DNA from: an uncultured Bacteroides sp. | GTDB taxonomy: Bacteria > Bacteroidota > Bacteroidia > Bacteroidales > Bacteroidaceae | Reading direction: 5' to 3' | DNA: 64,000 nucleotides | NCBI GenBank assembly: GCA_900766005.1 | Contig: CAAFTU010000054.1 | Coordinates: 1-64,000, forward strand | Shown: in pieces, positions 16,382 through 25,153 of the stretch | How positions within the stretch are numbered: the stretch's first letter is position 1 | How the letters are laid out: each line of letters begins with the position of its first letter | Notes under the pieces: model-generated | Told to the model about the DNA's origin: nothing | Database searches by the model: none | The model's input: the letters and a program-made list of their open reading frames with translations, nothing else | Made by a program: the position numbers and the translations under genes

Positions 16382-19300
16382 ATGGTAAGTTTTTTGATAA
16401 AAAGACCGATTGCAGTATTGATGGCGTTTACAGCCTGCTTTATTGTGGGGCTGGTGACCTATTTTTCCCTACCGGTATCGCTTCTACCCGATATAGATAT
16501 ACCGCAGATTACTATACAGGTGAGTGGTGAGGATTCTTCTGCACGTGAATTAGAGAACACCTTGGTTGCTCCTGTGAGGAGGCAGCTTATGCAGGTGTCT
16601 GGGCTTAATGAGATGAAAAGCGAAACACGCGATGGTTTGGGTGTTATCCGTCTGTCGTTTGATTTCGGCACAAATACAGATCTTGCCTTCATTGAAGTGA
16701 ATGAGAAAATTGATGCTGCCATGAACAATCTGCCCAAAGATGCGATACGTCCAAAGGCTATCAAGGCAAGTGCTACCGATATTCCCGTGTTCTATCTGAA
16801 TATGACGCTTAAGAAGACAGTTCCGTATGAGGCAGCAGATAATGAAGCTTTTCTTGAAATGTGTGCTTTGGCTGAGAATGTGGTGAAACGTCGTATTGAA
16901 CAGTTGCCTCAAGTAGCAATGGCTGATATAACAGGTGTTCCGCAGAAGATGATTCGTGTAGTGCCCGATAGGATGAAGATGGAAAGTTTGGGTATGGGTA
17001 TAGCCGACCTTGAATCGATTCTTTTTTCCAACAATGTAGAACCGGGAAGTATGCTGGTGCGTGACGGGTACTACGAATATAACATCCGAATAGCTTCTAT
17101 TCTTCGATCACCGGAGGATGTGGAGAATATATATTTCAATCGAAACGGACGAGTGATGAAGTTGAAAGATATTGGGAGTGTGAAGACTGTGACACGAAAT
17201 GAAACAGGGCGTTCGCTTGCCGGAGGAAAGAGAGCTGTGACTCTTGCTATCATTAAGCAAGGTGAGGAGAATATGGACAACCTGCGAAGAGAATTGAAGG
17301 AAACAACAGATTTTTTCACAAGGATATATCCCGATATTGAATTCAGTATTACACGTAATCAAACGGAGTTGTTGGATTATACCATATCCAACTTGCAACA
17401 GAATTTTACGTTGGGATTTCTGTTCATTTTCATAGTGGCGGTATTCTTTTTAGGGGATGTGCGATCACCTTTGATTATTGGTATAAGCATGGTCACTTCA
17501 GTTATCATCACTTTTTTCTTTTTCTATATCTGTAGGATTTCGCTTAATGTGATTTCGCTTTCTGGTTTGATTTTGGCTGTTGGTATGATGATAGACAATG
17601 CCATTGTTGTAACGGAAAATATTTCACAGTATCGTGAGAAGGGCTATTCGTTGAAACGTGCAGCTGTGGCGGGAACTTCGGAGATGATTACTCCGATGCT
17701 GAGTTCTTCGCTTACTACCATTGCGGTGTTTGTACCATTGGTTTTTATGAGTGGTATAGCAGGGGCTATCTTTATGGACGAAGCTTTTTCTATTACGTCA
17801 GGATTGCTGGTATCCTATTTTACAGGTATCATGCTGTTGCCTGTGTTGTATGTACTATTCTATCGTATTGGGTTGAGAAAGCACAGTTGGTTTACTGTTA
17901 ACTTCAAGATTTTTATGAAGAATGAATGGCTGACTCGTCTCTATGACATCGGTGTTGGATGGAGTTTTGAACACAAGAAAGCGACTTTATTATTAGCTTT
18001 TACTTCTCTTCCGCTGTGTTTGTTGTTGTTCATGGTGATTGAAAAGGAACGTATGCCCAAGATTGACCAAAACGAGATGGTGGTGAACATAGAGTGGAAC
18101 GAGAATATCCATGTGGATGAGAACAATCGCCGAGTGAATATTATACTTGCTATGACCGATTCGCTGGTGCAAGAACATACGGCATACGTGGGAATGCAGG
18201 ATTATTTGCTTGGAGCGGAGAGAAATCTTTCTGTTGCTGAGGCGGAACTCTATTTCCGTACATCGGAACCTTCTAAAATTTTAATGCTTAACGAATTGCT
18301 TAGTAGTAGAATACGCAAGGGATATCCGGCTGCTACTGTGACTTTTTCGCCTCCGGTGACTATTTTTGAAAAGCTTTTTGTGACGGGTGAGCCGGATCTT
18401 GTGGCACAGTTGCAAACTTCCGGTCGTATGTCTACTCTAAAGGCTGACAATGTGAGAAAGATAGAGGCTGAAATTGCTTGTGAAACGGGTTATATGCCTA
18501 ATGGTACTCCGTTTCGTAGTCAGTTGAATTTGGAAGTCGACCGCAGCCGACTGCTTATATATAATGTGAATTATGATGAAGTAGTGAGGACGCTTCGTAC
18601 CGCATTGAAGGATAATCAAGTTTCTACTTTACGTTCCTATCAACAGTATCTTCCTATTGGTATAGCTGGAAGGGAGATGAGTGTGAATCGTATTCTTTGC
18701 GAAACACTTGTCGAGACAGGTTCAGATGCTGTAGTCAAGGATAAAAGTTACATCCCCCTGCGCGAACTAGTGCGTATTGTTCCGGACGAGGATTTGAAAG
18801 AAATTACAGCTGGACGTAACGGGGAGTATATTCCTGTCAATTTTTATCATGTAGTGAATGTGCCTCAAGTGATGGACGATGTACGTCGGGTGGTGAACAA
18901 AGATAACTACTGGAATGTGTCGTTTGGAGGCAGTTTTTTTTCTAATAGAAAGATGATGAGGGAACTGACTGTTATTCTGCTTGTTTCGCTATTGCTTATG
19001 TACTTTATACTTTGTGCACAGTTTGAGAGTTTTCTCCAGCCGCTTATAGTGCTTGCGGAAATACCGATGGATATAGCTTTCGGTTTGTTGCTTTTGTGGG
19101 CTACGGGACATACACTAAACCTTATGTCAGCTATTGGTATCATTGTTTCTTGCGGTATTGTGGTGAACGATTCCATCTTGAAATTGGACGCGATAAACGA
19201 GTTGCGTAGGGAAGGTGTACCGCTGTTGGAGGCCATTCATACAGCTGGACACCGACGGCTTAGAGCTATCATTATGACTACATTGACTACGGTGTTTGCT

Positions 19301-19462
19301 ATGGTTCCGCTGTTTTTTACTTCTGACCTCGGTTCGGAAATGCAACGTCCGCTTTCGGTGGCTATGATAAGTACGATGATGGTGGGACTTGTCATCAGTC
19401 TTTTTGTAATTCCTCTTATTTATTGGTTTATATATAGAAAACATGAAACTAAGAAAAACTGA
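16382..19462 (+). CDS. RND efflux permease 1
   Basis: 1026 residues from ATG 16382. The N-terminus FLIKRPIAVLMAFTACFIVG is TM1 of HAE-type RND pumps; SVSLLPDIDIPQITIQVSG follows as the first periplasmic strand. The TM4 proton-relay region reads AVGMMIDNAIVVTENI, keeping one of the two adjacent aspartates of AcrB. The TM10 region reads IIVSCGIVVNDSILKLDAIN. The protein shows the usual duplicated 6+6 TM layout and two large periplasmic loops. Its end overlaps the start of the TolC-like gene by 20 bases. The substrate is unknown; placement in the peptide island makes peptide, precursor or stress-metabolite efflux possible. Confidence 0.92.
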   Translation: MVSFLIKRPIAVLMAFTACFIVGLVTYFSLPVSLLPDIDIPQITIQVSGEDSSARELENTLVAPVRRQLMQVSGLNEMKSETRDGLGVIRLSFDFGTNTDLAFIEVNEKIDAAMNNLPKDAIRPKAIKASATDIPVFYLNMTLKKTVPYEAADNEAFLEMCALAENVVKRRIEQLPQVAMADITGVPQKMIRVVPDRMKMESLGMGIADLESILFSNNVEPGSMLVRDGYYEYNIRIASILRSPEDVENIYFNRNGRVMKLKDIGSVKTVTRNETGRSLAGGKRAVTLAIIKQGEENMDNLRRELKETTDFFTRIYPDIEFSITRNQTELLDYTISNLQQNFTLGFLFIFIVAVFFLGDVRSPLIIGISMVTSVIITFFFFYICRISLNVISLSGLILAVGMMIDNAIVVTENISQYREKGYSLKRAAVAGTSEMITPMLSSSLTTIAVFVPLVFMSGIAGAIFMDEAFSITSGLLVSYFTGIMLLPVLYVLFYRIGLRKHSWFTVNFKIFMKNEWLTRLYDIGVGWSFEHKKATLLLAFTSLPLCLLLFMVIEKERMPKIDQNEMVVNIEWNENIHVDENNRRVNIILAMTDSLVQEHTAYVGMQDYLLGAERNLSVAEAELYFRTSEPSKILMLNELLSSRIRKGYPAATVTFSPPVTIFEKLFVTGEPDLVAQLQTSGRMSTLKADNVRKIEAEIACETGYMPNGTPFRSQLNLEVDRSRLLIYNVNYDEVVRTLRTALKDNQVSTLRSYQQYLPIGIAGREMSVNRILCETLVETGSDAVVKDKSYIPLRELVRIVPDEDLKEITAGRNGEYIPVNFYHVVNVPQVMDDVRRVVNKDNYWNVSFGGSFFSNRKMMRELTVILLVSLLLMYFILCAQFESFLQPLIVLAEIPMDIAFGLLLLWATGHTLNLMSAIGIIVSCGIVVNDSILKLDAINELRREGVPLLEAIHTAGHRRLRAIIMTTLTTVFAMVPLFFTSDLGSEMQRPLSVAMISTMMVGLVISLFVIPLIYWFIYRKHETKKN

Positions 19463-20930
19463 TATATTTATATTGCTTGCTCTCTTCTACACCGGGGTGC
19501 AGGCTCAGACTATTTTAAGGCTGGACCTTAAGAAAACAATTAAAATGGCCAACGATAGCTCCTTGTCGGCTTTTCGTTATCAGAATATGTATCTTTCGGG
19601 ATATTGGGAATACAGGAGTTATAAGGCTGCACGATTGCCGAGTCTTACGTTTAATATGACTCCGGCACAATACTATAGAAACATTACGCGTCGGTATGAC
19701 TCTCAGGAAGACATAGATGTGTATCGTGAGCAGCAGACTTTTAGTGCCGGAGCGGGACTGAATCTTGCACAGAACTTCGATCTTCTTGGTGGTACTTTTT
19801 ATGTGAACACGCAGTTGGATTACATGCGCAACTTTGGCGACTCTAAATCGAATCAGTTCTCTACGATACCCTTCCGTGTCGGATATCAGCAGAACCTGCT
19901 GGGATTCAATAGCTTTAAATGGGACAGGAAAATAGAACCTCTGAAATTTGAGAAAGTGAAGAAGCAATATCTGTACAATGCGGAGAGTGTGGCGGAAGAG
20001 GCAGTGAGTTACTTCTTTGCCCTCGCTATGGCACAAGCTGATTATAAACTTGCTAAGGATAATGTGGCAACTTCTGATACGTTGTATGCCATCGGTGAAC
20101 AGCGACAGAAAATTGCATCTATTTCACGAGCCGATCTACTTACTTTAAGGTTGGATAGGGTGAATGCACGCAATACGTTAAAGAATGCGGAGATTGCGCG
20201 TAAGCGTGCTATGTCGGCACTTGCCGTTTTCTTGAACATGGATCGAAATTCGTATATAGAAATAGACCTCCCGGTGCGTCCGAAATACATGGATATACCT
20301 ATTGAACAGGCTCTAACTTTGGTACGTGAAAACAATCCTGCTTATTTAGAGCAACGGCATAATGTGCTGGAAGCAGAACGTGAAGTGAACCGGACAAAGA
20401 TAGAGTCACGTTTCAATGCCAGTTTCAATGCCAGTGTGGGATTTAATCAAGTAGCAGACCATATTGGTGCTGCTTATCGTAACCTGTTGCAGCAGGATCT
20501 GGTGTCCTTCTCAGTATCAATTCCTCTTGTTGATTGGGGAGTGCGCAAGGGGAAGTACAATATGGCACGAAATAATCTGAATGTGGTAAAGATTGCTGCT
20601 CGTCAGGAGGAAATTAGTCTGGAAGAGGATGTGCTGATGACGGTAAGTGACTTCAATGTGCAGCAGGATTTGATAGCCAGTGCGGAGGAAGCTCTCGATT
20701 TGGCAGAACTGGCTTATGACCAGACTCGTAAGAGGTTTATCATTGGTAAGGCAGACATCAATAGTCTAACGCTTGCTCTGAATCGGCAGCAGGAGGCACA
20801 AAAGAACTATATTCAGGCATTACAGAATTACTGGTTAAACTACTATAAGATACGTAAACTAACTCTGCATGACTTTGAAAGGGGAATGTCTCTTTCCGAT
20901 CGTTTCGATTTTGACAACCATTTGAGATAG
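19443..20930 (+). CDS. TolC-family outer membrane efflux protein
   Basis: 495 residues. The signal peptide has no lipobox and cleaves near GVQAQ. Two repeats of barrel-strand plus long alpha-hairpin regions are visible (AESVAEEAVSYFFALAMAQADYKL; EEALDLAELAYDQTRKRF), with the characteristic repeat ends YAIGEQRQKIASISRADLLTL and FIIGKADINSLTLALNRQQEAQKNY. It lies between the two RND permease genes, overlapping the first by 20 bases and ending 6 bases before the second. It is the only outer-membrane channel gene near the C39 ABC/HlyD exporter and may complete that path too (inference). Confidence 0.92.
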   Translation: MKLRKTDIFILLALFYTGVQAQTILRLDLKKTIKMANDSSLSAFRYQNMYLSGYWEYRSYKAARLPSLTFNMTPAQYYRNITRRYDSQEDIDVYREQQTFSAGAGLNLAQNFDLLGGTFYVNTQLDYMRNFGDSKSNQFSTIPFRVGYQQNLLGFNSFKWDRKIEPLKFEKVKKQYLYNAESVAEEAVSYFFALAMAQADYKLAKDNVATSDTLYAIGEQRQKIASISRADLLTLRLDRVNARNTLKNAEIARKRAMSALAVFLNMDRNSYIEIDLPVRPKYMDIPIEQALTLVRENNPAYLEQRHNVLEAEREVNRTKIESRFNASFNASVGFNQVADHIGAAYRNLLQQDLVSFSVSIPLVDWGVRKGKYNMARNNLNVVKIAARQEEISLEEDVLMTVSDFNVQQDLIASAEEALDLAELAYDQTRKRFIIGKADINSLTLALNRQQEAQKNYIQALQNYWLNYYKIRKLTLHDFERGMSLSDRFDFDNHLR

Positions 20931-20936
20931 CCTATA

Positions 20937-23900
20937 ATGAACGGTACAAAAAACAATATGGAGGATTGCCCTCTCGTCGGGTCGTCATTTACTCTCATCG
21001 TGACATTTGTGTGTTTATCGCTGGTGGGGCTTGCACTTGTCCCTCTGCTTCCGATTAAACTTTCGCCTTCTCGTGACATGCCCGGACTTTCGGTCTCCTT
21101 TTTGATGCCCGGAAGTTCGGCAAGGGTGGTAGAAGCAGAGGTAACGAGCCGATTGGAAGGGATGTTGTCCAGAGTAAACGGGATTAAGAATATTATTTCT
21201 ACTTCCGATAATGGTGGTGGGTCTATTAGGATTGAATTAGACAAGCATACTGATATGGATGTAACACGGTTTGAGGTGTCCACACTTATTAGACAGCTGT
21301 GGTCGCAACTCCCAGATGGAGTGAGCTATCCGCTTATCTCTATGCAGAGAAGTGATGAAAAAGCATCGCGACCGTTCATGACTTATACGTTGAATGCTCC
21401 TGCCATTCCTATTGTAATACAGAAGTATGGAGAGGATCATATCAAGCCGTTGCTTTCGTCTCTCAGCGGAGTATACAAGGTGGAACTTAGTGGTGCTACA
21501 CCTATGGAATGGTGCATTGTGTATGATAATGTGGAACTGGAACGCATAGGCCTGACCGTTCAGGATTTGTTGAATGCCATTACTGAGCACTATGGAAGGG
21601 AGTTTCTTGGTATTTGCGAACTGGAAAAAAACAGTGGAACCGAATGGATAAGATTGGTGCGAACAACGGAAGGAAGTCTTGATGGATTTATACCATCGGA
21701 GATTACTATCAGGACTAAAACTGGAAGTTTGATTCCGCTTGATCGTTTGGTGAGAGTATTACGTACTGAGCAGGATCCTATTTCATATTATCGTATCAAT
21801 GGACTTAATTCGGTGTATCTTTCTATTACTGCATCGGAAACTGCCAATCAGCTTGCACTCGCTAAGGAGGTAAGGAAAGTTATAGCCGAGGCTGAGGCCG
21901 TGATGCCTCCCGGATATGAAATCCATACAGGTTATGATGCAACCGAATATATATTTAATGAACTTGATGTCATCTATTTCCGTACAGGAATTACGGTGTT
22001 GATATTGCTGTTTTTGGTGGCCGTCATCACACGTAATTTGCGTTATCTGTTTCTTATCGTTATGGGATTGAGTGTCAACATAGCTGTGGCTGCTATACTG
22101 TATTACGCTTTTGGATTGGAAATACAGCTTTATTCTCTGGCTGGTATTACCATCTCGCTAAACCTTGTGATTGACAATATTATTGTTATGACTGACCATA
22201 TTTTAAGGAGGCGAAATCTGAAGGCTTTCATGTCGGTACTTGCCGCTACTCTGACTACCATAGGTGCATTGGTCATTATCTTCTTTCTTGACGAGAAGGT
22301 ACGCCTTAACCTTCAAGACTTTGCAGGTGTTGTGATTATCAATTTGGGGATTTCTTTACTTGTGGCGCTTTTCTTTGTGCCTCCTATGATAGAGAAGATA
22401 GGTCTTTCTGCAAGTAAATCCTGCCATACCCGTATTGGGGTGAAGCGTAGAGTGGTATATTTCACTTGTTTTTACCGTGGTGTCATCATGCTGTTTAGCC
22501 GTTACCGTACTATTGCTTTGATATTGTTAGTGCTCAGTTTTGGGCTTCCGGTGTTCATGCTTCCGGAGAGGATAGAGGATGCCGATAATAAGGGTAAATG
22601 GGTGGAGTGGTATAACAAGGTATTTGACAATCCGACTTATAGGGAAACCATAAAACCGATAGTAGACAAGACGTTGGGTGGTTCTCTCCGTCTTTTTGCC
22701 GAAAAAGTGTACGGCGGCAGATATTTTAACCGCGATGAGGACGAAGTGGTGTTGTCTATTAATGCTACTTTGCCTAATGGCAGTACGCTGGAGCAGATGA
22801 ATAATCTGATAAAGAGGATGGAAGCCTATCTTAGCGAATTCAGTGAGATACGTCAGTTTCAAACTTCTGTGTTGAATGCCCGTAGGGCAACTATTCAGGT
22901 TTATTTCAAGAAGGAATATAGGCATACCGGTTTTCCGTATATGTTGAAATCGAATGTAATCAGCAAGTCGCTTACGTTGGGAGGCGGTAGCTGGTCGGTT
23001 TACGGATTAGAAGATGGGGGATTCAGCAATGATGTACGTGAATCGGCTGGAAATCTCCGTGTGAAAATGTATGGCTATAATTATGATGAATTGGGTTACT
23101 GGGCTGAAGAGATGAAGAAGCAATTGCTTACTCATCGCCGTATAAAGGAGGTAACAATCAATTCGGAGTTCTCATGGTGGAAAGATGATTATACAGAGTT
23201 CTATTTGGAGTTAGACAAGCGTAGAATGGCAGAAGAGAATCTGACAGTATATGATTTATTTGCTGTGCTGCAGCCGTTATTCATGCGTGACCAATTAGTG
23301 GGGAGTATCATATACGACAGTAGTTTGGAGTATCTACGTTTATCGTCTAAACAGAGCAGTGACTATGACATATGGGCTTTCATCTCTATTCCGTTTGTGG
23401 TGAATGGACAACAGTATAAGTTGTCCGACCTTGCTGTCCTTGCTAAGAGTCAGGCCCCAAAACAGGTAGCAAAGGAGAATCAGCAGTATCGTCTATGTCT
23501 TCAATATGAGTATATTGGTTCTGAAGAACAGGGAAGAAAACTACTTGAAAAGGATATTGAACTAATGAAGGAACGTTTGCCTATGGGTTATACAGTGGAG
23601 AGTGATAGCGTTAGCTGGTACTGGGATAAGGAAGATAACAGCCAATATTGGCTGTTACTTATAGTCATCTCTATCATCTTCTTTATATCCGCTATCCTTT
23701 TCAATTCGCTGAGTCAGCCGTTTGCTATCATCTTTGTGATACCGATTTCTTATATCGGGGTATTTCTTACGTTCTATTTGTTTGGTCTGAATTTTGACCA
23801 AGGAGTTTTTGCTTCTTTTGTGCTACTATGCGGTATTACGGTGAATGCAAGCATCTATGTTCTCAATGAGTACAATGGCATAAGAAAAAACTATCCGAAG

Positions 23901-24134
23901 CTCTCTCCGTTGAGAGCTTATACGAAGGCGTGGAATGTGAAGGTCATTCCAATTTTCCTGACCGTGATGTCAACTATTCTCGGATTTGTTCCTTTTTTGA
24001 TAGGCGATAAGGCACCGTTTTGGTTTCCTCTTGCTGCCGGAACAATCGGAGGATTAGTAATGTCGGTAGTGGGTATTTTCTTCTATTTACCTATATTTAC
24101 TATAAACCGGCAAAAATTATTAATGAACAAGTAA
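20937..24134 (+). CDS. RND efflux permease 2
   Basis: 1065 residues, RND superfamily. TM1 (FTLIVTFVCLSLVGLALVPL) is followed by PIKLSPSRDMPGLSVSFLMPG, and TM4 reads ITISLNLVIDNIIVMTDHIL. The C-terminal relay segment CGITVNASIYVLNEYN lacks the acidic residue found in permease 1 at this point (NDSILKLD). A long inserted soluble region after TM6 has no obvious partner in permease 1. Two different RND permeases sharing one adaptor and one channel recall heteromeric pumps such as MdtBC. That they assemble together is inference. Confidence 0.9.
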   Translation: MNGTKNNMEDCPLVGSSFTLIVTFVCLSLVGLALVPLLPIKLSPSRDMPGLSVSFLMPGSSARVVEAEVTSRLEGMLSRVNGIKNIISTSDNGGGSIRIELDKHTDMDVTRFEVSTLIRQLWSQLPDGVSYPLISMQRSDEKASRPFMTYTLNAPAIPIVIQKYGEDHIKPLLSSLSGVYKVELSGATPMEWCIVYDNVELERIGLTVQDLLNAITEHYGREFLGICELEKNSGTEWIRLVRTTEGSLDGFIPSEITIRTKTGSLIPLDRLVRVLRTEQDPISYYRINGLNSVYLSITASETANQLALAKEVRKVIAEAEAVMPPGYEIHTGYDATEYIFNELDVIYFRTGITVLILLFLVAVITRNLRYLFLIVMGLSVNIAVAAILYYAFGLEIQLYSLAGITISLNLVIDNIIVMTDHILRRRNLKAFMSVLAATLTTIGALVIIFFLDEKVRLNLQDFAGVVIINLGISLLVALFFVPPMIEKIGLSASKSCHTRIGVKRRVVYFTCFYRGVIMLFSRYRTIALILLVLSFGLPVFMLPERIEDADNKGKWVEWYNKVFDNPTYRETIKPIVDKTLGGSLRLFAEKVYGGRYFNRDEDEVVLSINATLPNGSTLEQMNNLIKRMEAYLSEFSEIRQFQTSVLNARRATIQVYFKKEYRHTGFPYMLKSNVISKSLTLGGGSWSVYGLEDGGFSNDVRESAGNLRVKMYGYNYDELGYWAEEMKKQLLTHRRIKEVTINSEFSWWKDDYTEFYLELDKRRMAEENLTVYDLFAVLQPLFMRDQLVGSIIYDSSLEYLRLSSKQSSDYDIWAFISIPFVVNGQQYKLSDLAVLAKSQAPKQVAKENQQYRLCLQYEYIGSEEQGRKLLEKDIELMKERLPMGYTVESDSVSWYWDKEDNSQYWLLLIVISIIFFISAILFNSLSQPFAIIFVIPISYIGVFLTFYLFGLNFDQGVFASFVLLCGITVNASIYVLNEYNGIRKNYPKLSPLRAYTKAWNVKVIPIFLTVMSTILGFVPFLIGDKAPFWFPLAAGTIGGLVMSVVGIFFYLPIFTINRQKLLMNK

Positions 24135-24174
24135 ATCACAAGATAAAAAATAGCATCGGCTGGTAGTGTACTTG

Positions 24175-25152
24175 TCAGAATGCTATTAGCCGATTCAATA
24201 TGCTACGTTCTTCCGTCACAATCTCAGCCCTTCCTGTCATGATTTTCATCACTGGCAATATTTTTCCGCTATGGGTTTTTAGGTCTTGTTGTGGCGTAAT
24301 TTCTACTATAAAATTTCCCTCTTCATCTGGAACGGGTGAGACAGAAGTTACTTTTCCCTCTAGGAAGCCGTATTCTTGTTCAGGGAATCCATCTAACCGT
24401 ATGATAGCACGTTGTCCCACGCGTACTTTTCCGGCACCCTGCATTGGCAGCAATGCTTTCCCAATAGGTGCTGATTTCTCAATTGGCACAATGACAAATA
24501 GCGTTTCATTCGATGTAGTCAACTGGTTGATTTTCCATGGTTGCATAAAAGCAACCATGCCATCTATAGGCGTGGTCAGTAAGTTGGTACTTGTCCACTC
24601 TTTTAGTGCTGCACATAATAAAGCTACAGCATTCATAACCTTCGTTTCATACAAACGGCTATCCTGCATATGTCGCAGATAGTTTTCCCAAGCAATTAGA
24701 CACTCCGAGTAGGTTCTCTGTACACTTCCTAACTGCGGTATTCTGTGTGTACTTAGTAGTTGTCCTATGTCTTCTGGCTTCGAACCATTTCGTACCCATG
24801 CTTTTACTCGCTCGCACAAATATAGAACATCTTCTGTTTTTGCTGTACTTTCCATTACGGCGATATAGTCGCCTTTTTTCACTAATTGTCCATTGGTAAC
24901 ATATATAGATTCAATTCTGCCTCCTATCTTACTTATCAAGTAGGCCGGTGGATTTTGAGTGGTCAGTGTAAACTTTGTACTAACTGTATCTGGATAGATG
25001 AAAGTTGCACTTCCAACAAGTAGCAGTATAATGATGCCCAAAATTACCATAACACCATAGCGTAAGATAACAGGTGGAATTTGACTCATTATTTCTTGTG
25101 CTTCCTCGCTACGTAGTTCTATTTCTTTATATTTTTTCTCTTCTTCTTTCAT
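24175..25152 (-). CDS. HlyD-family secretion adaptor for the C39 ABC exporter
   Basis: 325 residues. A cytoplasmic N-terminus (about 1-28) leads into one membrane helix (YGVMVILGIIILLLVGSATF), then a lipoyl-like half (IYVTNGQLVKKGDYIAVMES), a short helical stretch, the second half (TTPIDGMVAFMQPW) and a barrel domain (GAGKVRVGQRAIIRLDGFPE). This is the adaptor layout of type I secretion and bacteriocin export. It starts 1 base after the ABC gene stop, so the two are a coupled pair. Its coiled-coil is short compared with E. coli HlyD, which is usual in Bacteroidales peptide exporters. Confidence 0.9.
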   Translation of the reverse strand: MKEEEKKYKEIELRSEEAQEIMSQIPPVILRYGVMVILGIIILLLVGSATFIYPDTVSTKFTLTTQNPPAYLISKIGGRIESIYVTNGQLVKKGDYIAVMESTAKTEDVLYLCERVKAWVRNGSKPEDIGQLLSTHRIPQLGSVQRTYSECLIAWENYLRHMQDSRLYETKVMNAVALLCAALKEWTSTNLLTTPIDGMVAFMQPWKINQLTTSNETLFVIVPIEKSAPIGKALLPMQGAGKVRVGQRAIIRLDGFPEQEYGFLEGKVTSVSPVPDEEGNFIVEITPQQDLKTHSGKILPVMKIMTGRAEIVTEERSILNRLIAF

Positions 25153-25153
25153 T

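Noticed and set aside
24149..24186. Terminator between RND permease 2 and the HlyD gene
   Set aside because: Only a 7-bp inverted repeat (ATAGCAT/ATGCTAT) without a T run was found, too weak to call, although a terminator would be expected between convergent genes.
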